DNA from: Ferruginibacter sp.
GTDB lineage: Bacteria > Bacteroidota > Bacteroidia > Chitinophagales > Chitinophagaceae
Length of the DNA stretch: 64,000 nt
Reading direction: 5' to 3'
NCBI RefSeq assembly: GCF_028288465.1
Contig: NZ_JAQBNR010000015.1
Span: 310,001 to 374,000, forward strand
Numbering within the stretch: position 1 is the first letter of the stretch; every line of letters starts with the position of its first letter. The position numbers and the translations under genes are program-made. The notes beneath the pieces were generated by a model. The model saw only the letters and a list, made by a program, of their open reading frames with translations. It was not told where the DNA came from and did no database searches. Below are positions 54,231 to 62,556 of the stretch, piece after piece.

Positions 54231-54498
54231 CTAATGGTAAACAGTGGGGTTTAAATAGCTAAGCTGTTCGGCCAGGTTATTCTGGTTGACTACAAAGGCG
54301 GTGAGTACAGCGGATCACGCGGGCAGGAGCTTCATTGAATAGAATTACACCGGCCAGGGAATTAAGGTTTTTGTTGAAGAAGGATTTGCCGGCACGGAAA
54401 CATATTTGTTTAGCAGCGCTGTTTTTTCACAAATACCCGTTGGCGTTAATTCAATGAGCATTCAATTGTAGTTATATCAAACATCAATAAAGCATAGT

Positions 54499-55371
54499 AT
54501 GATGGTTTCAAGTATTCAAAAAGAAAAGGCTGAGCAGTTCTTAAAATTTCACCAGGACAAAGAAATGCTGGTTCTGTTAAATTCGTGGGATACCGGAAGT
54601 TCTAAGTTAATAGAAGCATGCGGCTATAAAGCAATCGCAACAACAAGTATGGGTATAGCAGCCTCTTTAGGATATCCAGACTGTGAGGTGATACAATTGC
54701 CTGAAATGATTGAGGTTATTAAAAGAATTGTGCAGGGAGTACAAGTTCCGGTAACTGTGGATATAGAAGCCGGATATGGAAATAATTTAGACGAAATCAT
54801 TGATTCGGTAACAAAAATAATTGCAACAGGAATAGTCGGTATAAACATTGAAGACAGTTTAAATTTGAATCCGGTTTTAATTGACGAGCTTGAATTTTGT
54901 GAAAGAATCTCTGCCATTCGAACATTGGCAGATTCTCTGGGTTTTCATTTGGTAATTAATGCAAGGACGGATTCATTCTATGTTTCCACAGGCTCTTCTC
55001 GGGAAAAATTAACTGAATCAATCAGGCGTGGCAATAAATACCGGGAAGCGGGTGCTGACTGCATATTTGTTCAACCTGTTTGGGAAAAAGAAACGATTTC
55101 AACATTGGTTAAAGAAATTAATGCCCCGATTAATATTCTTTCGAACCCTACGATTGGAGCAGGGGTACCCCTATCAATTAGTGAACTGCAGGATTTAGGT
55201 GTTGCACGTGTTAGCCTCGGTTCAGGTTTGATGAAAGCTACGCTGGCATTAATTAAAAAGGTTGCTGAGGAACTATCAGGGAAAGGGACTTACAATATGC
55301 TGTTAGATTCTCTGTCACCAATACCCGACGCTGCATTGGCCTATAAAATGGCAACAGGATTGAATAAATGA
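54499..55371 (+). CDS. Isocitrate lyase/PEP mutase-family enzyme
   Basis: 290 aa, cytoplasmic TIM barrel. SWDTGSSKLIEACGYKAIAT, SMGIAASLGYPD, PVTVDIEAGYGNN (metal-binding Asp), GINIEDS and INARTDSFY match the PEP mutase/isocitrate lyase superfamily. The isocitrate-lyase KKCGH active-site loop is absent, so true isocitrate lyase activity is unlikely. Members cleave or rearrange small keto- or phosphono-acids such as oxaloacetate or phosphonopyruvate. The exact substrate cannot be assigned. Monocistronic; its end overlaps a convergent small membrane ORF by 31 bp. Confidence 0.8.
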   Translation: MMVSSIQKEKAEQFLKFHQDKEMLVLLNSWDTGSSKLIEACGYKAIATTSMGIAASLGYPDCEVIQLPEMIEVIKRIVQGVQVPVTVDIEAGYGNNLDEIIDSVTKIIATGIVGINIEDSLNLNPVLIDELEFCERISAIRTLADSLGFHLVINARTDSFYVSTGSSREKLTESIRRGNKYREAGADCIFVQPVWEKETISTLVKEINAPINILSNPTIGAGVPLSISELQDLGVARVSLGSGLMKATLALIKKVAEELSGKGTYNMLLDSLSPIPDAALAYKMATGLNK

Positions 55372-55649
55372 AGAAAAACGCTAACAACAGCAGCAGCGCT
55401 TAGTTGGGTACACAGCACCAACAATGAAGCCTGCTGCTGAATAAAACCGGCAAACGAATAGGGTGTTACCAATAAAATAAAAGTTATATAAACATCTTCA
55501 GGAGCAGTTCGCTCCAGGTTTTCCCTTTTGTGCTTTATTATTGGATTCGCATCCTGTAACAGAGAGATAAAGTATACAGAAACCAACAACGCGATAAAAG
55601 CTGACAACAGCACGCTTAGAGCAACTATTAAATAAAAATACTCATACAT
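55341..55649 (-). CDS. Possible small membrane protein
   Basis: 102 aa with a first TM segment YLIVALSVLLSAFIALLVSVYF, a polar linker (ANPIIKHKRENLERTAPEDV) and a second hydrophobic half (~54-95). The hydropathy is protein-like. It overlaps the convergent mutase gene by 31 bp and has no homologue I recognise, so it may be non-coding. Confidence 0.4.
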   Translation of the reverse strand: MYEYFYLIVALSVLLSAFIALLVSVYFISLLQDANPIIKHKRENLERTAPEDVYITFILLVTPYSFAGFIQQQASLLVLCTQLSAAAVVSVFLHLFNPVAIL

Positions 55650-55919
55650 ATTACTGTCTTTTTACAGCATCTCCATTTTTTTTCTGGTTCGTCGCCTGAC
55701 GAAATTGATTATTTTTTGGGAACAATTGTTGATGACAAGTACATAACTTAGCTGACAGGGCTAAGCCATTCAAATCACTGTCCTTATTAATTGTTCAATT
55801 CATTTTTAAAACCAGCAGTTAGTTAAATTCGCATGTTACTAAACCAGGTTTGCAGCAAAAAACATGCAGAGAAAAATGATCATAAAATTAATAATAAGAC
55901 TTAAACCAGTTGCTGAATA

Positions 55920-58577
55920 ATGGATCTTAAATTTCCCAGTCACGGTTATAAAGACGTGTTTTATAATAGCATTGCGCCCATGTTAATAGTAGGTACAGAT
56001 GCGCCGCATTACACCATGCTGGATGTAAACAACGCTTATCTCTTCGCTACCCATACCCGGCGGGAGGATATTATTGGGCAGCCGGTGTTTGGTGTGTTTC
56101 CGGCAAACCCCGGCGACAGTATGTCTAAAAATGTTGAGCGTACCATTTTTTCATTTGAACAGGCCATTAAAACAAAAGTTACCCATACCATGTATAATTA
56201 CCGGTATGATATCCCAATACCCGGAAGCAATGAGTTTGAGGAACACTACTGGACCACAAGCAATACACCAGTATTGAATGAAAGCAATGAAGTACTTTAT
56301 TTAATTCATTCCCCGTCCAATGTCACGGATCTGTACAAAGCACAGGAACGTGAGGGGGCGGCCATCGCCTTAACAAAAAAACAGCAACTCCAATTGCAAT
56401 CTGTTTTTATGCAGGCGCCGGTAGGTATCGGGATTTTTAAAGGGCCTGATTATATAGCAGATCTTATCAATCCGCCCCTTTGCAGGTTATATGGAAAAAC
56501 GGAAGCAGAATTGTTGGGTAAAAAAATATTCGACGTGCTTCCAGATGCAAAAGGCCGTGGGTTTGAAGCACTGCTGGATAATGTACGCCTCACAGGTATA
56601 CCATATAGGGGAGAGGAGCTTGGTATACCAATGCTGCGGAATGACAAATTGGAAACAGTGTACGTGAATTTTGTTTACGAACCGTTCAGGGAGCCTGATG
56701 AAACCATCACCGGTGTAATTGTGGTGGCAACAGAAGTGACTGAACTGGTAAATGCAAAAAATAAAATTGAAGAAGTTGAACTGCGAAACCGCATTGCAGT
56801 GGATGCCGTGGGCCTGGGTACATTCGACCTGGACCTTTTGACGAACGAAGCATTTACCTCAACTCAATTTGCCCGCATATTCGGTTTTGAAGAAGCCTTA
56901 TCAAGAAATAATTATCTTGAACTGTTTCATCCTGATGACGAGCCTATCCGCCGGCAGGCATTAAAAGATGCACTCGTAACCGGCAGGTTGTTTTATGAAT
57001 GCCGTATCATTCACAAGGATAGTAGTATGCACTGGGTTAGGGCGGAGGGTAAAGTAATTTATGATGATAACGGGAAACCACTGAGCATATCCGGTATAGC
57101 ACTGGACATAACAAAAGAAAAAAAATCTGCTGATGAGCAGCGCAAACTGATTTCGCTTGTAGAAAACAGTGTAGACCTGATGTCTATATTGAAAATGGAC
57201 GGCTACAATTCTTATATCAATGAAGCAGGGAGAAAATTACTGGGTTTTAAAGATGAAACTGAAGTATTGCACAGGCCTGTTAGTGAACTGCATTCGCCGG
57301 AGCATTTGTTACAGGTACAACAGGAAGTAATTCCTTCTGTAATGAAAACCGGGAGATGGTCGGGTGTGATGATAGTTCGCCATCTGCAAACAGGAGAGAA
57401 TTTTCCGGTATATAACAACTGTTTCCGGATAGATGATCTGGTTACCGGAGCACCTATATCAATTGGTGCTGTGATGCGGGATATGCGGCCCGAGCTTGCA
57501 GCCAAAGCAGCGTTGGCAGATAGTGAACAGATGCTGCGTAATATTACTACTGCATCTCCGGCGGCATTGTGGATGTCTGACGAAAACGGCCATATTACTT
57601 ACGTTAACCAAACATGGGTCAACTGGACGGGAACTTCATATGAAGCTAATCTTGGTTCCGGATGGTTACAGAAAATTGTTGAGGAAGACAGGATAAGAGT
57701 TGCCGATAAATTTGTGAGTGATGTATTGGAGAAACGGAACTATGAAGTGGAGTTCAGAATAAACCATGCGGATGGCAAAATACACTGGTGCCTTGCAAAT
57801 GGACAGGCCCATTATAATAATGAAGGAAAGTTTGCCGGCTATATCGGTTCGTGTATGGATATTACCGAGCAAAAAATGCTGCAACAGCAAAAGGATGATT
57901 TTATCGGTATCGCCAGCCACGAACTAAAAACACCCGTAACAACTATAAAAGGGTACGCACAGATACTGGAAAAAATGCTGCAACATCATGGCCTTGCCAG
58001 GGAAGCATCGATGGTAAGCCGGATGGATACCCAGTTAAAAAGCCTGACAAGTCTTATCGCTGATCTGCTGGACGTAACTAAAATCAATTCAGGCAGGCTT
58101 CAGTTTAACGACCGCGAATTTGAATTTAACCCTATGGTAAATGATTTGGTTGAAGACCTGCAGCGGATAACCGATAAGCATACTTTTATCTTACACCTGA
58201 ACAAAACAGGTATTGTTTTTGGTGACAGGGAACGCATAGGCCAGGTAATCACCAATTTAATTACGAACGCTGTAAAATACTCACCGGGTGCCGAACATAT
58301 TGTGATTACCACAGCGATAGAAAACAATGAAGTAACATTGTGTGTGGAAGATTATGGAATAGGCATTCCACGGGATAAACTGGATAAGGTATTTGAACAG
58401 TTTTACCGGGTAAGCGGGGATTTGCAGTATACTTTCCCCGGTCTTGGCCTGGGCTTATATATATCTTCAGAAATTATAAAAAGAGAGGGCGGCCGCATAT
58501 GGGTGAACAGTGTAGAAGGGAAAGGTTCAACCTTTTGCTTTGCCTTGCCGCTGGTAAAAGAAGAAACTGACATATAA
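55920..58577 (+). CDS. Multi-PAS hybrid-type sensor histidine kinase (no receiver)
   Basis: 885 aa, no TM helix, so a soluble sensor. About five PAS domains: residues ~5-140, ~150-290, ~300-400, ~405-525 and ~530-645, the third and fifth with PAC-like ends (SISGIALDITKEKK, GYIGSCMDITEQKM). HisKA: FIGIASHELKTPVTTIKGY (phospho-His ~662). HATPase: QVITNLITNAVKYSP, EDYGIGIPRDKLDKVFEQFY, FPGLGLGLYISSEII. It probably signals to the receiver protein starting 13 bp downstream. Ligands of the PAS domains (heme, flavin) cannot be read from the sequence. Confidence 0.9.
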   Translation: MDLKFPSHGYKDVFYNSIAPMLIVGTDAPHYTMLDVNNAYLFATHTRREDIIGQPVFGVFPANPGDSMSKNVERTIFSFEQAIKTKVTHTMYNYRYDIPIPGSNEFEEHYWTTSNTPVLNESNEVLYLIHSPSNVTDLYKAQEREGAAIALTKKQQLQLQSVFMQAPVGIGIFKGPDYIADLINPPLCRLYGKTEAELLGKKIFDVLPDAKGRGFEALLDNVRLTGIPYRGEELGIPMLRNDKLETVYVNFVYEPFREPDETITGVIVVATEVTELVNAKNKIEEVELRNRIAVDAVGLGTFDLDLLTNEAFTSTQFARIFGFEEALSRNNYLELFHPDDEPIRRQALKDALVTGRLFYECRIIHKDSSMHWVRAEGKVIYDDNGKPLSISGIALDITKEKKSADEQRKLISLVENSVDLMSILKMDGYNSYINEAGRKLLGFKDETEVLHRPVSELHSPEHLLQVQQEVIPSVMKTGRWSGVMIVRHLQTGENFPVYNNCFRIDDLVTGAPISIGAVMRDMRPELAAKAALADSEQMLRNITTASPAALWMSDENGHITYVNQTWVNWTGTSYEANLGSGWLQKIVEEDRIRVADKFVSDVLEKRNYEVEFRINHADGKIHWCLANGQAHYNNEGKFAGYIGSCMDITEQKMLQQQKDDFIGIASHELKTPVTTIKGYAQILEKMLQHHGLAREASMVSRMDTQLKSLTSLIADLLDVTKINSGRLQFNDREFEFNPMVNDLVEDLQRITDKHTFILHLNKTGIVFGDRERIGQVITNLITNAVKYSPGAEHIVITTAIENNEVTLCVEDYGIGIPRDKLDKVFEQFYRVSGDLQYTFPGLGLGLYISSEIIKREGGRIWVNSVEGKGSTFCFALPLVKEETDI

Positions 58578-58590
58578 TTGTAAACATATA

Positions 58591-58956
58591 ATGATGCACA
58601 GATCAAAAAGAGTAATGATAGCAGATGATGATCCGGGTATATTGGATTGTTTATCAATTATGCTGGAGTACGATGGGTATGAAGTCAGCAGTACGCTGAA
58701 TGGCTCAAACTTGCTCAGGTTAGGGGATGATTTGCCTGATTTATTACTGCTGGATACCTGGATGTCGGGTGTTGATGGAAGAAATGTATGCGCCTATCTG
58801 AAGGGCAATGAGCTTACAAAAAAAATGCCTATTATTATGATTTCTGCAAGCAAGGATGTAGAAGCATCAGCATTGCAGGCAGGCGCAGATGCTTTTTTGG
58901 AAAAGCCTTTTGAGATGGATGATTTATTGTCCAAGGTGGCGCAATATATAGGATAA
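58591..58956 (+). CDS. Single-domain response regulator (CheY-like)
   Basis: 121 aa receiver only. Acidic pair ADDDPG, phospho-Asp in LLLLDTWMSG, MISASKD switch and EKPFEMDDLL with the conserved Lys-Pro. No output domain, so it would relay phosphate or act by protein contact. Partner of the multi-PAS kinase 13 bp upstream. Confidence 0.9.
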   Translation: MMHRSKRVMIADDDPGILDCLSIMLEYDGYEVSSTLNGSNLLRLGDDLPDLLLLDTWMSGVDGRNVCAYLKGNELTKKMPIIMISASKDVEASALQAGADAFLEKPFEMDDLLSKVAQYIG

Positions 58957-59037
58957 ACATGCTGCTTACTTTGATGGTTGGTATTAATAACTTCTCCCAT
59001 TTTTTCCAGGTGTTCTGCTGCTTCCATGATAGCGTGA

Positions 59038-59213
59038 GTCCCCCGGCCAGTAGCAAAATAAAGTATCAGACAAATACAATTGAAAGCAAGCAACTTTAAG
59101 TATAATGGTCATCGCAATTCGTACAACGGATTAAATGAAGTGTAAACAATTACCATCAATAAGCGGCAGCATTTAAATTAACATCAGCAGCTTGCAATGG
59201 TTGGTACAAAAAT
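59038..59213 (+). repeat. Family B repeat, internal fragment
   Basis: CCAGTAGCAAAATAAAGTATC, ATAATGGTCATCGCAATTCG and AGCTTGCAATGGTTGGTACA follow B. It ends just before the disturbed 5' end of the next gene. Part of gap 58957-59380. Confidence 0.75.
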
Positions 59214-59380
59214 GCATTAGTAAAAATATATAACAATGGCAAGGACAATAATGATCAAAATTATTTTTTGAAAGGGTATTTCTGGCTGGTTTAGAAGCAT
59301 TAAAAAATGCAGGAATAAAAACCTTCAGTTCCATTGGATTCCCAGGATTATTTTGCATTATTGCTATTGGTTTTGTTAGC

Positions 59381-59710
59381 GTGTTCGCAGCTGATGCTTT
59401 TGAATCGGGTCACTCCGTCTGGCAACAATTGGTAACTTTTTTTATTCAACTTGTTCCATCCTTTATTTTGATCGGGTTGCTATATGTTTCATGGAAAAGG
59501 GAATTTGCCGGCGGTATATTGTTTACGGCTGTTGGTATCATTATGACACCAATTATTTTCCTTCACAATTACAACATAAATCACTTTTCCCTTGCGCAAT
59601 GCATGGAGATAATATTGCTCATTACATTTCCTTTTATTATAGCAGGAATGCTCTTTATCATCAGCCATTTCAGAGCCAGGAAGCATTTATATCGTCTAAA
59701 TAAATTTTAA
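59381..59710 (+). CDS. Small three-TM membrane protein, 5' end disturbed
   Basis: The frame gives 109 aa from GTG: FFIQLVPSFILIGLLYVSWK, GGILFTAVGIIMTPIIFL and IILLITFPFIIAGMLFIIS are three TM helices in a layout common to small Bacteroidota membrane proteins. Sequence upstream in the same frame remains protein-like back to ~59270 (GLEALKNAGIKTFSSIGFPG) but has no ATG. An ATG at 59236 reads MARTIMIKIIF then stops at TGA right after a T6 run (59264-59269); removing one T would join the frames. The gene is therefore either frameshifted or trimmed by the B fragment upstream. Function unknown. Confidence 0.55.
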   Translation: MFAADAFESGHSVWQQLVTFFIQLVPSFILIGLLYVSWKREFAGGILFTAVGIIMTPIIFLHNYNINHFSLAQCMEIILLITFPFIIAGMLFIISHFRARKHLYRLNKF

Positions 59711-59734
59711 CTTTTGTCAGAATTTATTGTCGTG

Positions 59735-59970
59735 ATTGGTTTATGCTCTTCCGGCATTGGCGAAAAGGTGTAGGCTAAAAAAGAGCTTTGACTATCCTGT
59801 GCCACACTACAATTGCGCTGACGACAATTCTGCTCCCGCTGCTGCAATCATGTAGCCCTTACCAAGAGAAATTAGTAAGCGTGTAAATTAAGCGGATAAT
59901 ATTACTTTGCAGTCAAGGCTAACGGCACAAGTGCATCCAGTAAACACTACCAACGCTACACGCTGGGCAG
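59735..59970 (+). repeat. Family C repeat, diverged copy
   Basis: Contains CATTGGCGAAAAGGTGTAGG, GACTATCCTGTGCCACACTAC, AATATTACTTTGCAG and AAACACTACCAACGCTACACG. It precedes the 60200 gene by ~230 bp and lies in gap 59711-60199. Confidence 0.7.
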
Positions 59971-60199
59971 CTGAAAGCTATACCAGTTTGAAAGTATGCG
60001 TGCGTTACAAGGGAGTTCCGTCGCATGAGGTACACCGACCCGGGGAAATAAAGAAATGCCTGGTGCGCCGCTAAATAAGTATTGATATCAATAGCGTCCT
60101 TTGTAACAGCAATCAGCCAATTTAATAACCATTATCATTCTTTCCACAAAAACAAGACGGTAATTTGTTGATTGTTATAAGTGCAAAATACAAATCAGC

Positions 60200-61048
60200 A
60201 TGAAATTTTTATTGATCCTTTTATTTATTCCGCAAGTTGTTTTTTCTCAAAACCAGGAGAACAATATTTTATTATACAATGTTGGGTTGGGTGGCATTAC
60301 ATCCGGCATTGGCGCAGTAATTAATAAGAAAAATGAAAACTGGAAAAGGTGTTTTGTAAGAGGCTTCTGGCAGGGAAGTATTGGAGGATTAATCAATTAT
60401 TCGTCAAAAAAATCTATTTATTTGATCAATAAAAATAGCAGTTTTGCCTATGCCTTGCCAGCCAGATTATTAAATGCTGCAGGTAATTCAATAATGCAAA
60501 ATGCTGCAGCCAACGAACCGTTTCTTAAGAACTGGAATTTTGAGTATGCCTTCCTGAGAGTTGACTTTTCTACAGGAGCAGCAAAAAAAATCAGGGTAAG
60601 GGTGTTGCCTGAGGCAGTAATTGCTTCTGGTGTAGCGCTCTCAGAAGGTAAATTCGATATTAGTACCACGCTGGTTACCGGTATTATGAGTTTTAAAAGA
60701 AAAGAGGTGATGCGCTCTGAAAGAGGAATACATGATGGAGTTAATTATGGGCGTGCCTTTGTTTACCAGGATACCAGTGAAAAATATTTGATTGTGGCGC
60801 ATGAAATCATTCATGAATTTCAGTACCGGGAATACCTTGTTTTTAATTCCTGGCTACAACCTGCTGTGGCAAATGTAAAAGCACCTGGCTTAAAAAATAT
60901 CTTTACAAAATACCTGTATCCCGATGTGCCTTACTTTGGGTTATTTTATATGATAGAAGGAGTATATCAATACCCCCTGCTTTATAGAAATTATTACGAA
61001 TTTGAAGCTGAGCGATGTGCAACCAGCAAATTCGTAAAGGTTCAGTAA
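60200..61048 (+). CDS. Secreted zincin-like protein of unknown function
   Basis: 282 aa; signal peptide (MKFLLILLFIPQVVFSQ). Middle part contains beta-rich segments (NVGLGGITSGIGAVINKK, ARLLNAAGNSIMQNAA, FRVDFSTGAAKK-like) reminiscent of an outer-membrane-associated fold. VAHEIIHEFQYRE (~196-208) is an HExxH zinc-protease signature, and a later Glu in YYEFEAERC (~266-274) could be the third ligand. I do not recognise the family. The protein may be a metallopeptidase or a degenerate relative. Monocistronic. Confidence 0.6.
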   Translation: MKFLLILLFIPQVVFSQNQENNILLYNVGLGGITSGIGAVINKKNENWKRCFVRGFWQGSIGGLINYSSKKSIYLINKNSSFAYALPARLLNAAGNSIMQNAAANEPFLKNWNFEYAFLRVDFSTGAAKKIRVRVLPEAVIASGVALSEGKFDISTTLVTGIMSFKRKEVMRSERGIHDGVNYGRAFVYQDTSEKYLIVAHEIIHEFQYREYLVFNSWLQPAVANVKAPGLKNIFTKYLYPDVPYFGLFYMIEGVYQYPLLYRNYYEFEAERCATSKFVKVQ

Positions 61049-61210
61049 GGTACTAAACCTCTCCCGTAAAAAGGCTCAATCCCAGTCAGAATGAGAGGCG
61101 GCTTTTCTCTAAACAAGTGTTTTGTTTTCCGCTTCCGGGGACCTCAGCCATGATTCGTGTCTGCATGAAACAATTTCTGTCCGGAGCAGCTGTTGTCAAA
61201 CCAATACAAA

Positions 61211-61948
61211 TCAATGTAAAGAAGCCTCCATAGCTTCCGTTAAAAGAGAAGCCCATTTTTTATACTCTTCACCGGAATAATGCAAACCATCCAAAGCTAT
61301 TAAGGAGGGGTTGTTAACTACCTGCCTTGACGCGGCTGTGATATTAATATAGTTGCATCCTCTTGCTGAAGCAATCTGGTTGTTGATGCTGTTATAGAGA
61401 TCAATTTCTTCGGCAATTGCTGCCTGGTTCAAATTACCTGCTTTAGGTGTTACACTATAGTCCGGTACAGAGAGTACAAACACACGTTTCGGATTGTTAC
61501 CTGCATAACTGATTGCGATATTCAGCAAGGTTTTAAATTCGTCGTGGTACCATTCGATTGGTAAATGCTGGAATTGATTGTTAACCCCGATGAGCAATGA
61601 AACAAATGAGTAAGTTGACCGGGCAGGCGGATTGGCGAAGATGCCGTTTAAAAGATTTCTGGTAGTCCAGCCAGTTCTTGCAATAATTTCAGGAACATCC
61701 ATTTTTATTGAATCTGCCAGCAGCATAGCCGCTGTCTGCATGGGGTACCTGTCTTCCAACGCTACAGACTGCCCGATGGTGTAGGAATCGCCGAGCGCAA
61801 GATAAGAGCACGTACCCGAGTCCAATACCGCGGGCGGAACCCTTGGCGGTACTGTAACTACCGGTACCGGGGAAACAGATTGTACCTCTTTTTTTGAACA
61901 GGAAGTTACAGCCACCAACAGCAATGAAGCAACAAATATTTTTACCAT
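61211..61948 (-). CDS. SGNH/GDSL-type hydrolase lipoprotein
   Basis: 245 aa; lipobox-like AVTSC at Cys17. Block I LALGDSYTIG (~51, catalytic Ser), block III SLLIGVNNQ (GxN) and block V LDGLHYSGEEY with Asp/His (~223-226) are the SGNH esterase motifs. Likely an outer-membrane or periplasmic lipoprotein acting on acetylated polysaccharide or lipid; substrate unknown. Proline-rich linker (VSPVPVVTVPPRVPPAV) separates it from the lipid anchor. Confidence 0.85.
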   Translation of the reverse strand: MVKIFVASLLLVAVTSCSKKEVQSVSPVPVVTVPPRVPPAVLDSGTCSYLALGDSYTIGQSVALEDRYPMQTAAMLLADSIKMDVPEIIARTGWTTRNLLNGIFANPPARSTYSFVSLLIGVNNQFQHLPIEWYHDEFKTLLNIAISYAGNNPKRVFVLSVPDYSVTPKAGNLNQAAIAEEIDLYNSINNQIASARGCNYINITAASRQVVNNPSLIALDGLHYSGEEYKKWASLLTEAMEASLH

Positions 61949-62292
61949 GCCGTATATACGATTAAACTAAGGAATAGGTTTGAACATGTAGTTTACAATC
62001 ATTGGCCCCGGCAGGTGGTACAGCCGGGATTGTATAACCCCGGTTAAACAAACTGTATTATCGTACTGCCAAAATCTGACAGGGTGCTTTACCGTTTTGA
62101 GGGCGAGTTGAACCGCCTGCTAATGCCATCCTTTATGTAATACAGCAATGCGGAAGAAAGTAGGAACAATAGTTGATGCTAAGGGCATGTACAACGATGT
62201 GCTGGGTACCATTTTTATAAAGCTGAAAGTAACATCCAAAAATGATTCTTTACAGCGGAGTATAACAGCTATTGTTTAAAATATTCGAATTC
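61949..62292. other. Gap with one short ORF
   Basis: The only item of note is a 43-codon plus-strand ORF at 62148-62279 (MRKKVGTIVDAKGMYNDVLG...) with coding-like composition but no recognisable family. No repeat is seen. Confidence 0.3.
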
Positions 62293-62556
62293 ATGTTTAC
62301 CCGTTTTACAAAGGAGGAAAAAGCAATACATTATCCCGCTGACAGGCGTATGCGTATTGGCGTTAAGCCTTATATGAAGGTACTGTTTGCCCTTCTTATA
62401 TTGCTTCCGCTTGCAGCAGCATGGCTGCAATTTTGGATAAGAGGGTTGCCTGCAGATCCTGTGGGTATTTCTAATTCAACAACCCCGGCAGATCCTGCAG
62501 GGTTCCCAATGTGGGTAAATCTCAGCCATTGGGTCAACTTCTTTTTCTGGTGCTGA
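62293..62556 (+). CDS. YedYZ-like fused molybdoenzyme, N-terminal part (frameshifted)
   Basis: The frame from ATG 62293 (MFTRFTKEEKAIHYPADRRM) contains one TM helix (YMKVLFALLILLPLAAAWL) and then LSHWVNFFF before ending in WC-stop. The next ORF continues in the -1 frame with LVLIIRSGLSILVDHPRLYW, the expected sequence of the cytochrome b/molybdopterin fusion. Adding one T to the T5 run at 62542-62546 gives NFFFLVLIIRSG and joins the two. TTG at 62272 is a possible earlier start. Confidence 0.75.
   Translation: MFTRFTKEEKAIHYPADRRMRIGVKPYMKVLFALLILLPLAAAWLQFWIRGLPADPVGISNSTTPADPAGFPMWVNLSHWVNFFFWC

Noticed and set aside
54499..55371. True isocitrate lyase
   Set aside because: The catalytic KKCGH loop and the length of isocitrate lyase are missing; only the superfamily can be named.
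61068..61100. Terminator after the zincin-like gene
   Set aside because: The CTCA/TGAG arms contain a mismatch and no clean T-run follows; too weak to list.
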